From Bacteroidales bacterium (lineage in GTDB: Bacteria; Bacteroidota; Bacteroidia; Bacteroidales; VadinHA17), in the NCBI GenBank assembly GCA_029935275.1, contig JAOZKQ010000046.1, positions 1 through 11,048 of the forward strand: DNA of 11,048 bases. Direction: 5' to 3'. The notes beneath the pieces were generated by a model. The model was not told the origin of the DNA and did not search any database. It saw only the letters and a program-made list of their open reading frames with translations. Shown here piece by piece: positions 1 through 7,300 of this stretch (the first letter of the stretch is position 1; every line of letters starts with the position of its first letter). A program made the translations under genes and the position numbers.

Positions 1-706
1 CAGGACGATTATGCAACCCGCATTCCTTACTTTCCGGTTTTTCCCACCACCACCTGCCAGCCCTGACATCTTCCCCTGATTGTAAAGCACGTGTGCATGG
101 CTGACAACCAATACTAAGAAAACCCTTATCATGCAATGCATTGTATGGGATTTTCTTCTCCCGGATATATTCCCAAACCTGCTCATGGGTCCAGTCCACT
201 AAAGGATTTAATTTTAGCAAACCATTTGGTTCATCCCATTCCAGAAGGTGTGTGTTGATACGGGTAACTGACTGATCACTCCTCAATCCACAAATCCAGA
301 TATCCAAATCTTTTAGAGCGCGTTTTAAAGGTTCTATCTTTCGAATATGGCAGCACATTTTCCGGTTCTCTATACTTTCGTAAAAAAGGTTGATCCCCTT
401 TTTATTCACCATTTCCTCAACCTTCACATATTCCGGAAAGTAAATTTCCATATTCAGGTCATAAGCTTTATTTGTCTTATCAATGAGCTCATAATTCTCA
501 GGAAACATTCTGCCTGTATCAAGGGTAAATATCTTTACTTCCGGATCAATTCGTACTACCATATCTGTTAAGACCTGGTCTTCAGCACCCAAACTAGACG
601 ATAATGCGATACGGCCTTTAAACTCAGATAAAAAATAATCTAAAACTTCCTCAATACCAGCTTTTGAGAATCTTTTATTAAGTGCCTTAATTTCTTCCTT
701 TTTCAT
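1..706 (-). CDS. cysH: Assimilatory APS/PAPS reductase (CysH), iron-sulfur type, 3' end cut by window edge
   Basis: Reduces adenylyl sulfate (or phosphoadenylyl sulfate) to sulfite with thioredoxin in cytoplasmic sulfate assimilation. I translated 235 codons from the ATG at 706-704 without a stop; the gene leaves the window only a few residues from the usual end of the family (about 230-240 aa). Visible motifs: the PP-loop-like SSSLGAED (about residues 36-43), LDTGRMFPE (62-70), GLRSDQSVTR (140-149), GEDVRAGRWWWE, and the catalytic ECGLH (228-232) with the nucleophile Cys229. It also has CC at 118-119 and CQPC at 201-204, the four cysteines that bind a [4Fe-4S] cluster in bacterial APS reductases and are absent from E. 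coli-type PAPS reductase, so APS is the likelier substrate. It is divergent from the CPBP gene across a 133-bp spacer. Family assignment is firm; APS versus PAPS preference is inference. Confidence 0.93.
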   Translation of the reverse strand, partial: MKKEEIKALNKRFSKAGIEEVLDYFLSEFKGRIALSSSLGAEDQVLTDMVVRIDPEVKIFTLDTGRMFPENYELIDKTNKAYDLNMEIYFPEYVKVEEMVNKKGINLFYESIENRKMCCHIRKIEPLKRALKDLDIWICGLRSDQSVTRINTHLLEWDEPNGLLKLNPLVDWTHEQVWEYIREKKIPYNALHDKGFLSIGCQPCTRALQSGEDVRAGRWWWEKPESKECGLHNRP

Positions 707-731
707 ATTTCTTTATTCACCTGTTTGACTG

Positions 732-739
732 CAAAACTA
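732..739 (-). promoter_or_regulatory. Candidate Bacteroidota -7 element for cysH
   Basis: Read on the minus strand this is TAGTTTTG, a full match to the Bacteroidota -7 consensus TAnnTTTG, placed 26 bases upstream of the cysH ATG. No TTG-type -33 element sits at the usual spacing (the nearest TTTG lies about 32 bases further upstream), so this is a candidate only. The rest of the 133-bp divergent spacer is AT-rich; I see no clear promoter for the plus-strand CPBP gene and no riboswitch. Confidence 0.3.
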
Positions 740-839
740 ATTCAATAATTTAATATGTAAAAAATTAAATTCAAATAACATGGTTCTCAGGTAAATTAAC
801 TATTTTCATCCGCAGAATTCCTAAAACCAATTTATACAG

Positions 840-1562
840 ATGGATTTATTTCCAGATTTTCATTCCGATGACCTGATACCTGTTACGATTATATTAACAG
901 TGACGTTTGGTTTTCTTGCATACTGGTATATCTCTTTGTCAGAAAATATTCTGAGAAAAATCAGGCAAGGTTCTTCTTCCAGATTGTTCTTACTTAAAAA
1001 AGTTTTATGGCAAAGGCTAATGGGTGTTTTGTTTCTAGGCATTTTGCCCGGACTGGCCATACTTTTATTGCTCCATTTTAATTTGAATGACCTGGGAGTT
1101 GTATTTTTGAATTCCGGGAAAACTGTTGGCTGGATAATTCTACTACCTTTCATCATAGTTCCTGGCAGCTATTTTACTCCAAAAAACCAACAGCACCTTA
1201 AAAATTATCCGCAAATCAGGATTAAGAATTGGAATCCGGCTTTAATCTTTATAAACATTATTAGCTGGAGCCTGTATTTACTGGCATATGAATTTCTATT
1301 CAGGGGAGTCCTGCTTTTAGGGCTCAATGCAATCTATGGTGCCTGGCCTGCAATTACAATAAACATTGCAATCTATTCACTGGCACATTTCCCAAAAGGC
1401 AAAAAGGAAGCCTTAGGTGCAATTCCCGTAGGACTTACACTTTCTATACTCACTTTAAACAGCGGAACAATCTGGATCGCCTTCTTTGCACATCTGACAA
1501 TGGCACTTTCAAATGATTATTTCTCAATTAAATCTAATCCTGATTTTAAATTTACAAAATGA
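840..1562 (+). CDS. CPBP (CAAX/Abi) family intramembrane protease homologue with degenerate active site
   Basis: A 240-aa multi-pass membrane protein. Hydrophobic segments lie near residues 14-33, 61-80, 95-111, 133-150, 170-183 and 198-222. The family is recognised from YEFLFRG (150-156), which aligns with EExxxR, followed by SLAHFPKG with His183 and FFAHLTMALSND with His218, spaced as in CPBP motifs 2 and 3. CPBP proteins are membrane-embedded glutamate/metal-type proteases or chaperone-like factors (Rce1 relatives). The first Glu of EExxxR is Tyr150 here, and the Asn/Asp expected four residues after His218 is Ala222, so catalysis may be altered or lost, although single-Glu variants may be a subfamily feature. 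The start is an ATG with no Shine-Dalgarno, normal for this phylum. The stop overlaps the next ATG (ATGA), indicating co-translation with the SDR gene. The specific substrate is unknown. Confidence 0.82.
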   Translation: MDLFPDFHSDDLIPVTIILTVTFGFLAYWYISLSENILRKIRQGSSSRLFLLKKVLWQRLMGVLFLGILPGLAILLLLHFNLNDLGVVFLNSGKTVGWIILLPFIIVPGSYFTPKNQQHLKNYPQIRIKNWNPALIFINIISWSLYLLAYEFLFRGVLLLGLNAIYGAWPAITINIAIYSLAHFPKGKKEALGAIPVGLTLSILTLNSGTIWIAFFAHLTMALSNDYFSIKSNPDFKFTK

Positions 1563-2548
1563 GAATTTTTATTACTGGGTCAACAGGATTTATTGGTTCT
1601 GCTTTGGTTGCGGAACTTCTTAAAAAGCAACATACCATTCATGCATTATACAGGAATCCTGATAAGATCATCATCCGACATCAAAATCTACATTATTTTA
1701 AAGGAGATGTTGGTGATATGGGAAGTATAGAAAAAGCTATGAAAGGATGTCTTTATGTATTCCATCTGGCTGCCTACGCCAAAGTATGGGCCAGAGACCC
1801 TCGTATGTTCTATAGAGTTAATGTTACTGGGACAAGAAATGTGCTTGAGCTTGCACTCAAATTGAAGATAAAACGTGTAATTATAACCTCCACCGCCGGA
1901 GTGATTGGTTACTCAGCTAATCATGAAGCAAATGAAAATCACTTAGCAAAGAATGACTATTTCACCGAATATGAAAAAACCAAGCATCTGGCAGAAGTTG
2001 AGGTTGAAAAATACAATGACACGGATCTTGAAACAGTAAGCCTGTTGCCCACAAGATTGTACGGCCCGGGTTTACTAAGCGAAAGCAATACCGTAACCTT
2101 GCTTATAAAAAAGTACATTGATGGGAAATGGCATTTTCTTCCGGGAAACGGAAAAAAAACTGGTAATTATGTTTTTATCCAGGATGTAATTCGTGGCCAT
2201 ATAAACGCAATGTTTAAAGATGCAGCAGGAGAACGTTTTATTTTGGGAGGAACGAATATTGGGTACAATAATTTTTTCGCCACAATTGGTAAAGTCTCTG
2301 GCAAAAAACAATGGATGCTACCTATTCCCGTATTTATAATCCTATTGGGTTCAGGAATTATGTGGCTACTTGCCACAACACTTAAAATAAAACCCATGCT
2401 TACACCCGCCTGGGCAAAAAAATACCTTCATGACTGGAATGTAAGTAGCCAAAAAGCAATAAAACAATTGGATTATTCAATTACCCCACTTGAAACTGGC
2501 TTAGAAGAAACAATAAAATGGTTAAGATCAAAAAGACACGAACTGTAA
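1559..2548 (+). CDS. Extended short-chain dehydrogenase/reductase, NAD-dependent epimerase or dihydroflavonol-4-reductase-like
   Basis: 329 aa, a typical length for extended SDRs. An N-terminal Rossmann fold is shown by GSTGFIG (residues 7-13, GxxGxxG), an acidic KGDVGD around residue 50, HLAAYAKVW (69-77), and the catalytic STAG (Ser111/Thr112) with YEKTK (Tyr138, Lys142). LLPTRLYGPG (162-171) is the usual substrate-domain signature. A hydrophobic stretch at about 253-273 and the C-terminal pattern ending in LEETIKWLR resemble the dihydroflavonol-4-reductase-like and HpnA-type sugar/hopanoid-associated group. It probably performs an NAD(P)-dependent epimerisation or carbonyl reduction; the substrate cannot be read from sequence. 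It starts inside the stop codon of the CPBP gene, so the two are translationally coupled and probably share a role at the membrane (inference). Confidence 0.85.
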   Translation: MRIFITGSTGFIGSALVAELLKKQHTIHALYRNPDKIIIRHQNLHYFKGDVGDMGSIEKAMKGCLYVFHLAAYAKVWARDPRMFYRVNVTGTRNVLELALKLKIKRVIITSTAGVIGYSANHEANENHLAKNDYFTEYEKTKHLAEVEVEKYNDTDLETVSLLPTRLYGPGLLSESNTVTLLIKKYIDGKWHFLPGNGKKTGNYVFIQDVIRGHINAMFKDAAGERFILGGTNIGYNNFFATIGKVSGKKQWMLPIPVFIILLGSGIMWLLATTLKIKPMLTPAWAKKYLHDWNVSSQKAIKQLDYSITPLETGLEETIKWLRSKRHEL

Positions 2549-2574
2549 GCTACTAAATCAATCTAAGATTGAAG

Positions 2575-2597
2575 CCGGAGGACCGGAGTCAGGAGTT
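2575..2597. repeat. Degenerate CCGGAG/CAGGAG short repeats
   Basis: CCGGAG occurs at 2575-2580 and 2583-2588, followed by a related CAGGAG-containing unit at about 2590-2595, spaced 7-8 bases apart. This is a GC-rich island in an AT-rich convergent spacer just after the SDR gene. It may be a small remnant of a dispersed genomic short-repeat family; too few copies are present here to decide. Confidence 0.35.
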
Positions 2598-2627
2598 TGA
2601 AATTATAACAAGTCCAAACAACATTTA

Positions 2628-2652
2628 AAACTAACAACATGTTGGTTAGTTT
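2628..2652 (+). terminator. Inverted repeat after the SDR gene, possible terminator
   Basis: AAACTAAC (2628-2635) pairs perfectly with GTTAGTTT (2645-2652) around a loop that is itself almost palindromic (AACATGTT). It lies 80 bases after the SDR stop in the convergent spacer. Only a short T run follows, so termination strength is uncertain; a protein-binding palindrome is the alternative. Confidence 0.35.
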
Positions 2653-2668
2653 GTCGCCTTAAGAGCCT

Positions 2669-2688
2669 AATAAAAGCGAAGTTTTATT
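2669..2688 (-). terminator. Inverted repeat after the SiaC-like gene, possible bidirectional terminator
   Basis: AATAAAA (2669-2675) pairs with TTTTATT (2682-2688) around six bases. On the minus strand the loop reads CTTCGC, containing UUCG, and the 3' arm supplies a T-rich tract. It sits 16 bases past the stop of the minus-strand SiaC-like gene. The all-AT stem is weak, so this is a candidate only. Confidence 0.33.
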
Positions 2689-2704
2689 TCCAATTTAAAA
2701 TAAA

Positions 2705-3079
2705 CTAACTCTCCCTGATAAAAACAAAATCCTTATTCAATAAAGATGAATAATACTGTCCCCTTTCCAGTATATCATCATCACCCTTTTCGTAATACCA
2801 ATTAATTACAAGGCTTTTATCATTATTAAGTTGGGAGGTTAATAACTGTAGGATTATTAGAATAAATATTCCAGAACCACTGTTAAAATATTCTAATTCA
2901 ACATCAAGAATAGTTGAATCAGCAGGTGACTTGCAATAATTTTCGACCCATTCGACTAAAGATTTATAAAATTCGTCCGGATCTTCATGAATTGACCTGC
3001 CTTTTATTTTTAGATAACCATTTTTATTAAAGTCAATTTCCGGGGTTTTATCACCCGGTTTTTTAAAAAGATTCTTCAT
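2705..3079 (-). CDS. SiaC-family regulatory phosphoprotein (DUF1987)
   Basis: 124 aa, the normal size of the DUF1987/SiaC family, predicted cytoplasmic. Family hallmarks: TPEIDFNKNGYLKIKGRSI (12-30), EDPDEFY (32-38), LEYFNSGSG (62-70) and INWYYEKGDDDILERG (92-107). In Pseudomonas, SiaC is switched by phosphorylation (kinase SiaB, PP2C-like phosphatase SiaA) and in its unphosphorylated form activates the diguanylate cyclase SiaD. The phosphorylated Thr of that protein lies in the LEYFNTSS-type segment; here the matching residue appears to be Ser67. The usual partners are not in this window, so it is an orphan locally. It follows tsaD on the same strand after 105 bp, enough for its own promoter. 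The family is confident; the target pathway is unknown. Confidence 0.85.
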   Translation of the reverse strand: MKNLFKKPGDKTPEIDFNKNGYLKIKGRSIHEDPDEFYKSLVEWVENYCKSPADSTILDVELEYFNSGSGIFILIILQLLTSQLNNDKSLVINWYYEKGDDDILERGQYYSSLLNKDFVFIRES

Positions 3080-3097
3080 CAGATTAAATTTACCTTA

Positions 3098-3118
3098 GGA
3101 TGTAAATATATACATTCC
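3098..3118 (-). promoter_or_regulatory. Imperfect palindrome just upstream of the SiaC-like gene
   Basis: GGATGTA (3098-3104) faces TACATTCC (3111-3118), pairing with a single bulged T around a six-base AT centre. It ends 18 bases before the ATG of the SiaC-like gene. It could be an operator overlapping the promoter, or a weak hairpin behind tsaD; no T run follows it on the minus strand, which disfavours a terminator. I see no other element in the 105-bp tsaD/siaC spacer. Confidence 0.25.
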
Positions 3119-3184
3119 TTTGCTTATTTAAAAAATAATTTCTAAAAAATGATTATGAAACACTTCTAATAATTCTACATAGCT

Positions 3185-4198
3185 TTAAATATTCATTCTT
3201 GCATCAGGAGTAACTCTGTGACTGACAAACTCCTTTTTCAGAAACTTATAATAACCTGTAATAGCAATCATAGCTGCATTATCTGTAGAATAACTAAACT
3301 CCGGCAAATAAACATTCCAGTTTCTTCCTTTCGCCTCCATCAGTAAGGCATTTCTTAAACCAGAATTAGCAGCAACCCCCCCACTAATTCCAATTTCATT
3401 AATTCCGGTATTTTCTGATGCTTTTATTAATTTATCCATCAAAATGGAAACAATTGTTTTTTGTAGAGAAGCCGCAAGGTCGGCTCTTGCCGATATGAGA
3501 AAATCCTTATCCTTTTTTAACTGGTCCCTTACAAAATAAAGAAAAGATGTCTTCAATCCGCTAAAGCTGTAATCAAATCCGGATAGCCTGGGCTTTGAAA
3601 ACGTAAAAGCATCAGGATTACCCTCTGCGGCAAGTTTATCAACTACCGGCCCCCCGGGGTATGGCAATCCCATAACTTTTGCACATTTATCAAATGCTTC
3701 TCCTCCAGCATCATCAATAGTTCTTCCAATTATTTTCATATCCAGATAATCATCCATTACAACCAGTTGTGTATGCCCGCCTGATACCAATAAGCAAAGA
3801 AATGGAAATTCAGGAATATTTTCCGGGTCCTTTTCTTTAAGAATAAAGTGAGCCAGAATATGTGCTTGCAGGTGATTTACCTCAATTAATGGAATATCTA
3901 CTGACAAAGCCAGCCCTTTAGCAAATGAAGTTCCCACCAGAAGTGAGCCCATTAGCCCGGGTCCCCTGGTAAAAGCAATTGCATCCAGGTCAGCCGGAAC
4001 TACTCCCGCTGATTTTAAGGCATCATCAACAACCGGGATTATATTTTGTTGATGAGCCCGGGAAGCAAGTTCCGGAACAACTCCCCCATATTTTTCATGC
4101 ACTTTTTGAGAAGCCATCACATTAGATAAAACTAATCCATCAGCCACAATAGCGGCAGAAGTATCATCACATGATGATTCTATTCCTAATATTATCAT
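3185..4198 (-). CDS. tsaD: tRNA N6-adenosine threonylcarbamoyltransferase TsaD
   Basis: Transfers the threonylcarbamoyl group from threonylcarbamoyl-AMP to A37 of ANN-decoding tRNAs, working with TsaB and TsaE in the cytoplasm. 337 aa, the full family length. It opens with the ASKHA nucleotide-binding motif GIESSCDDTS (5-14). Metal ligands are HLQAH (His109, His113) and Asp306 in YSTDNAAM. Further conserved blocks are VSGGHTQ (138-144), DDAGGEAFDK (162-171), PYPGGP (179-184), SFSGLKT (211-217) and GISGGVAANSGLR (270-282). All key residues are present, so it should be active. The ATG at 4198 has an AGGAGGA upstream. It is divergent from the tamB-like gene, and the SiaC-like gene follows it on the same strand. 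Normally essential or nearly so. Confidence 0.97.
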   Translation of the reverse strand: MIILGIESSCDDTSAAIVADGLVLSNVMASQKVHEKYGGVVPELASRAHQQNIIPVVDDALKSAGVVPADLDAIAFTRGPGLMGSLLVGTSFAKGLALSVDIPLIEVNHLQAHILAHFILKEKDPENIPEFPFLCLLVSGGHTQLVVMDDYLDMKIIGRTIDDAGGEAFDKCAKVMGLPYPGGPVVDKLAAEGNPDAFTFSKPRLSGFDYSFSGLKTSFLYFVRDQLKKDKDFLISARADLAASLQKTIVSILMDKLIKASENTGINEIGISGGVAANSGLRNALLMEAKGRNWNVYLPEFSYSTDNAAMIAITGYYKFLKKEFVSHRVTPDARMNI

Positions 4199-4210
4199 AA
4201 TTAAACTATT

Positions 4211-4217
4211 TCCTCCT
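4211..4217 (-). promoter_or_regulatory. Strong Shine-Dalgarno sequence before tsaD
   Basis: Reads AGGAGGA on the minus strand, 12 bases before the tsaD ATG. A near-perfect anti-SD match is unusual beside the other genes of this window, which have none. It supports the chosen start at 4198; the spacing is somewhat longer than optimal. Confidence 0.5.
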
Positions 4218-4370
4218 GAATATCATGTACTTTTTAATTTTTTTTTATTTTTTTTGTATTAATTATCCGAATATAGCAATCTTTACTGATTGTTTTATTA
4301 AGTTTATTACTATTCTAACTATTTTAGGTATAAAATTTGTAATACCTGTTGTTGATAAAAGCTCAAAAAT

Positions 4371-7300
4371 ATCAAAAAACTATTTAAAATATTTCTTTTT
4401 CTGTTTCTAACAGTAATATTATTATCCATAAGTGCTTTTTTTATTTTAAGATACCCAAAAGCTCAAACATGGGCTGTACAAAAGGTCACAACAATTCTTT
4501 CTAATAATCTAAAAACTAAAATATCTGTTGGGTGGGTTGATTTCAAATTTTTCAATAAAATTCAGCTAACTGATGTTTATGTGGAAGATCAACTGGGAGA
4601 TACTTTGTTATATGTTCCTGAATTGTCAGCAAATATATGGAGAGTTAGCGGTAAGAATAAGATCATAGAAATAGGAAGACTAAGTCTTATTAAGCCAACT
4701 TTCCAACTGCGGTCAGACTCCACCAACACAATAAATATCAAGTACATTACTGATCGGTTTAAATCAGACAAAAAAGAATCAGAACAAGGTAAAATGAAAA
4801 TTGTAATTCATAACCTTGATTATATTGATGGTAGGTTTTCTTTGGAAAATAAGAATAATAAAAATACCAGGGAAAGGGGAATTGATTTTACAAATCTTAA
4901 ACTACAGCATGTAAATATTATTGCGAAACGATTCCTTACAAAAAATAAAGGAGTATTTTTTCATGTAAAGGAGATGAATTTCCAGGAAACAACAGGATTC
5001 CAAATTTCTGATTTCGAATCAGATATTGAAATATTACCTGACCACCTGTCCTTTAAAAATAATGATATTATCACACCTGAATCCAGAATCTATTCATCCT
5101 TGATTGAGATGAGTTTTAAGGACTACACATACTTTGCAGACTTTATCAATAAAGTAAAAATGGTTATTGAAATTGAAAAGTCAAGTGTTTCTATAAAAGA
5201 CCTTAACTTCTTTGCTCCGGCAATTGGTCCAATAAACGAAAAAGTAAAATTCGCGGGAAATGTGGTTGGCAAAGTTTCAAATTTTCATGGAAGAAATATA
5301 AATCTTGAATTAGGGAAAGAAACATTGATACAAGCAAAAATAGATATTTCAGGCTTACCGGATCTAAATGAGACTTACTGGTTTTTACGATTTGATCAAC
5401 TAAACATTCAACCCGACGATATTTCAGAAATAGAAAACATTGGAAGGAATGCTTATAGAATACAACTTCCGGAGTATATTAAGCGCTTAGGCCTCATAAA
5501 ATATACGGGCGTATTTACCGGTTTTTATAATGATTTTGTTAGTTATGGTACTGTAATTACTGAAATTGGTGATTTAAAAACTGATATTTCGATTAAACCC
5601 AACTTAAATCAATCCATTAAAGTAACCGGAAATCTGGAAGCCCGGGATTTCAATATTGGCAAGTTACTTCAAAAAGAAAAGCTATTTGGAGAAATGACAA
5701 TGCAGTTGGATGTAGATGGTTCAGTTTATACTGATCATAGCTTAAATGGAAATATAAACGGTAACATTTCAAGTTTTGAATTTAATAAATACGATTATCA
5801 GAATATCCAGCTAAATGGCACTTTTAATAATAAATCATTTGACGGATCGATAAATATTGATGACCCCAATATAAAATTCGACTTTCTTGGCCTGGTGGAC
5901 ATGGGCAAGGAAATTCATGAATTTGATTTTTCCCTGGTTGTTCCCAGAGCAAACCTATCCAGCCTAAACCTGGTTCCGGCTGATACCAGCTCCAATCTTT
6001 CCTTCATAATGACTTCAAGCATTACCGGGAATAATATTGAAAATATGAATGGGAATATAAAATTTATAAATGCCCGCTATCAATCCCGAGGAAAAGAAAT
6101 TGAAAGTTACAACCTATATCTGGAAGCTAATAGTAATCCTGATTCAAGCTGGCTGGTACTCAATACCGAATATGCTGATATTAGCCTTACAGGGAACTAT
6201 GAATTTAATAAGATCATACCTTCATTTTATTTTTTACAAGAAAAATTTCTACCATCAACAATTAAAAATTTTCGCGATACCACTAATATTTTCAAAAATG
6301 ATTTTCATTTCAATGCAAAATTTAAGAATCTGGCCAAAATTACTGATTTCTTTTTCCCGAGTATTGAAATTGCACCAGATTCATGGATTAAAGGTACATT
6401 CCAGCCCTCCCGGAAAGAGCTGATTCTGGAAGGTAATGCTAAGTACTTTTATACCGGTAACAATTTGTTTGAAAACCCACATTTCATTCTGGCTTCAAAA
6501 AAATTCAATAATTTAACTTTTATGTTCAATGCTAAAGACTTACTGGTAAACAATAAGTTTGGGCTTTCAACTCTTGATCTTCATTCAGATTTCAGAAATG
6601 ATTCTATTTTTCTGGGATTATCCTGGTTCCAGAAAGACTCTTTATTATACAAAGCAAATATTAATATAACCACTGTTTTCAGCCGTGACATTCCTACAAA
6701 CTCACTGCAAACTAACATTTACATACCTGCTACAACTATTGTTCATAAAAGCATTCCATGGGAGATAAATGAGAATTCAATACAACTGGATTCCAATTCT
6801 ATCCATTTTCACAACTTCCTTTTAAAGAATAAAGAAAAAGCTTTATCGATTGATGGTATGATAAGTACAAGACCAACGGACACCCTATATCTAAAGGCAC
6901 ATAACATGAGGCTAAAGACCCAGGGTCTTTTACAAAACAATTTACAGATTGAAGGCATTGTAAATGGAGAAGCCAGGATTTCCGGACTTTATGACTCAGT
7001 AATGTTTTTATCAAAACTACAATTTAATGATCTGCATATAAATGAGGTACCTTTTGGCACAGGAGTTTTAAATACATTTTGGGATACTGAAACAAAATCG
7101 GTAAAACTATTTGCTTCTACAAAAAAGGGTACACTCGAACAATTTCATGCAGAAGGTAATTATTTTAATAGTTCCAGGTCCATTGCTTTAGATATTGACT
7201 TAAATAAATTTAAAATTAATTCTTTTTTACCTTTTCTTTCTTCTGTGTCAAGTAAGTTAGAAGGCATAGTATCAGGGAAACTTGAATATTCCGGAAAACT

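Noticed and set aside
347..571. 74-aa plus-strand ORF at the left end
   Set aside because: Lies antisense to cysH, whose conserved motifs run continuously through the region.
860..1156. 98-aa minus-strand ORF inside the CPBP gene
   Set aside because: Antisense shadow with no domain; the plus-strand frame has clear membrane-protein and CPBP signatures.
2575..2597. Possible CRISPR or short tandem array
   Set aside because: Repeat units are only 6-8 bases, with about three degenerate copies and no spacers.
4331..4339. TAAAATTTG as a -7 promoter element for tamB
   Set aside because: It has one base too many relative to TAnnTTTG and no TTG at suitable distance upstream, so I did not list it as a feature, although its position would suit a start at 4371.
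4225..4410. 61-aa plus-strand ORF with many Phe/Ile residues in the tsaD/tamB spacer
   Set aside because: It lies in another frame from tamB, has a low-complexity AT-driven composition, no family resemblance, and runs across the tamB anchor-coding segment; its apparent upstream TCCTCC is the reverse complement of the tsaD SD. It also does not supply a plausible N-terminus for TamB by frameshift.
6070..6423. 117-aa plus-strand ORF in a second frame inside the tamB-like gene
   Set aside because: The tamB frame is open and shows the expected beta-rich pattern across this stretch; the alternative frame has no recognisable features.
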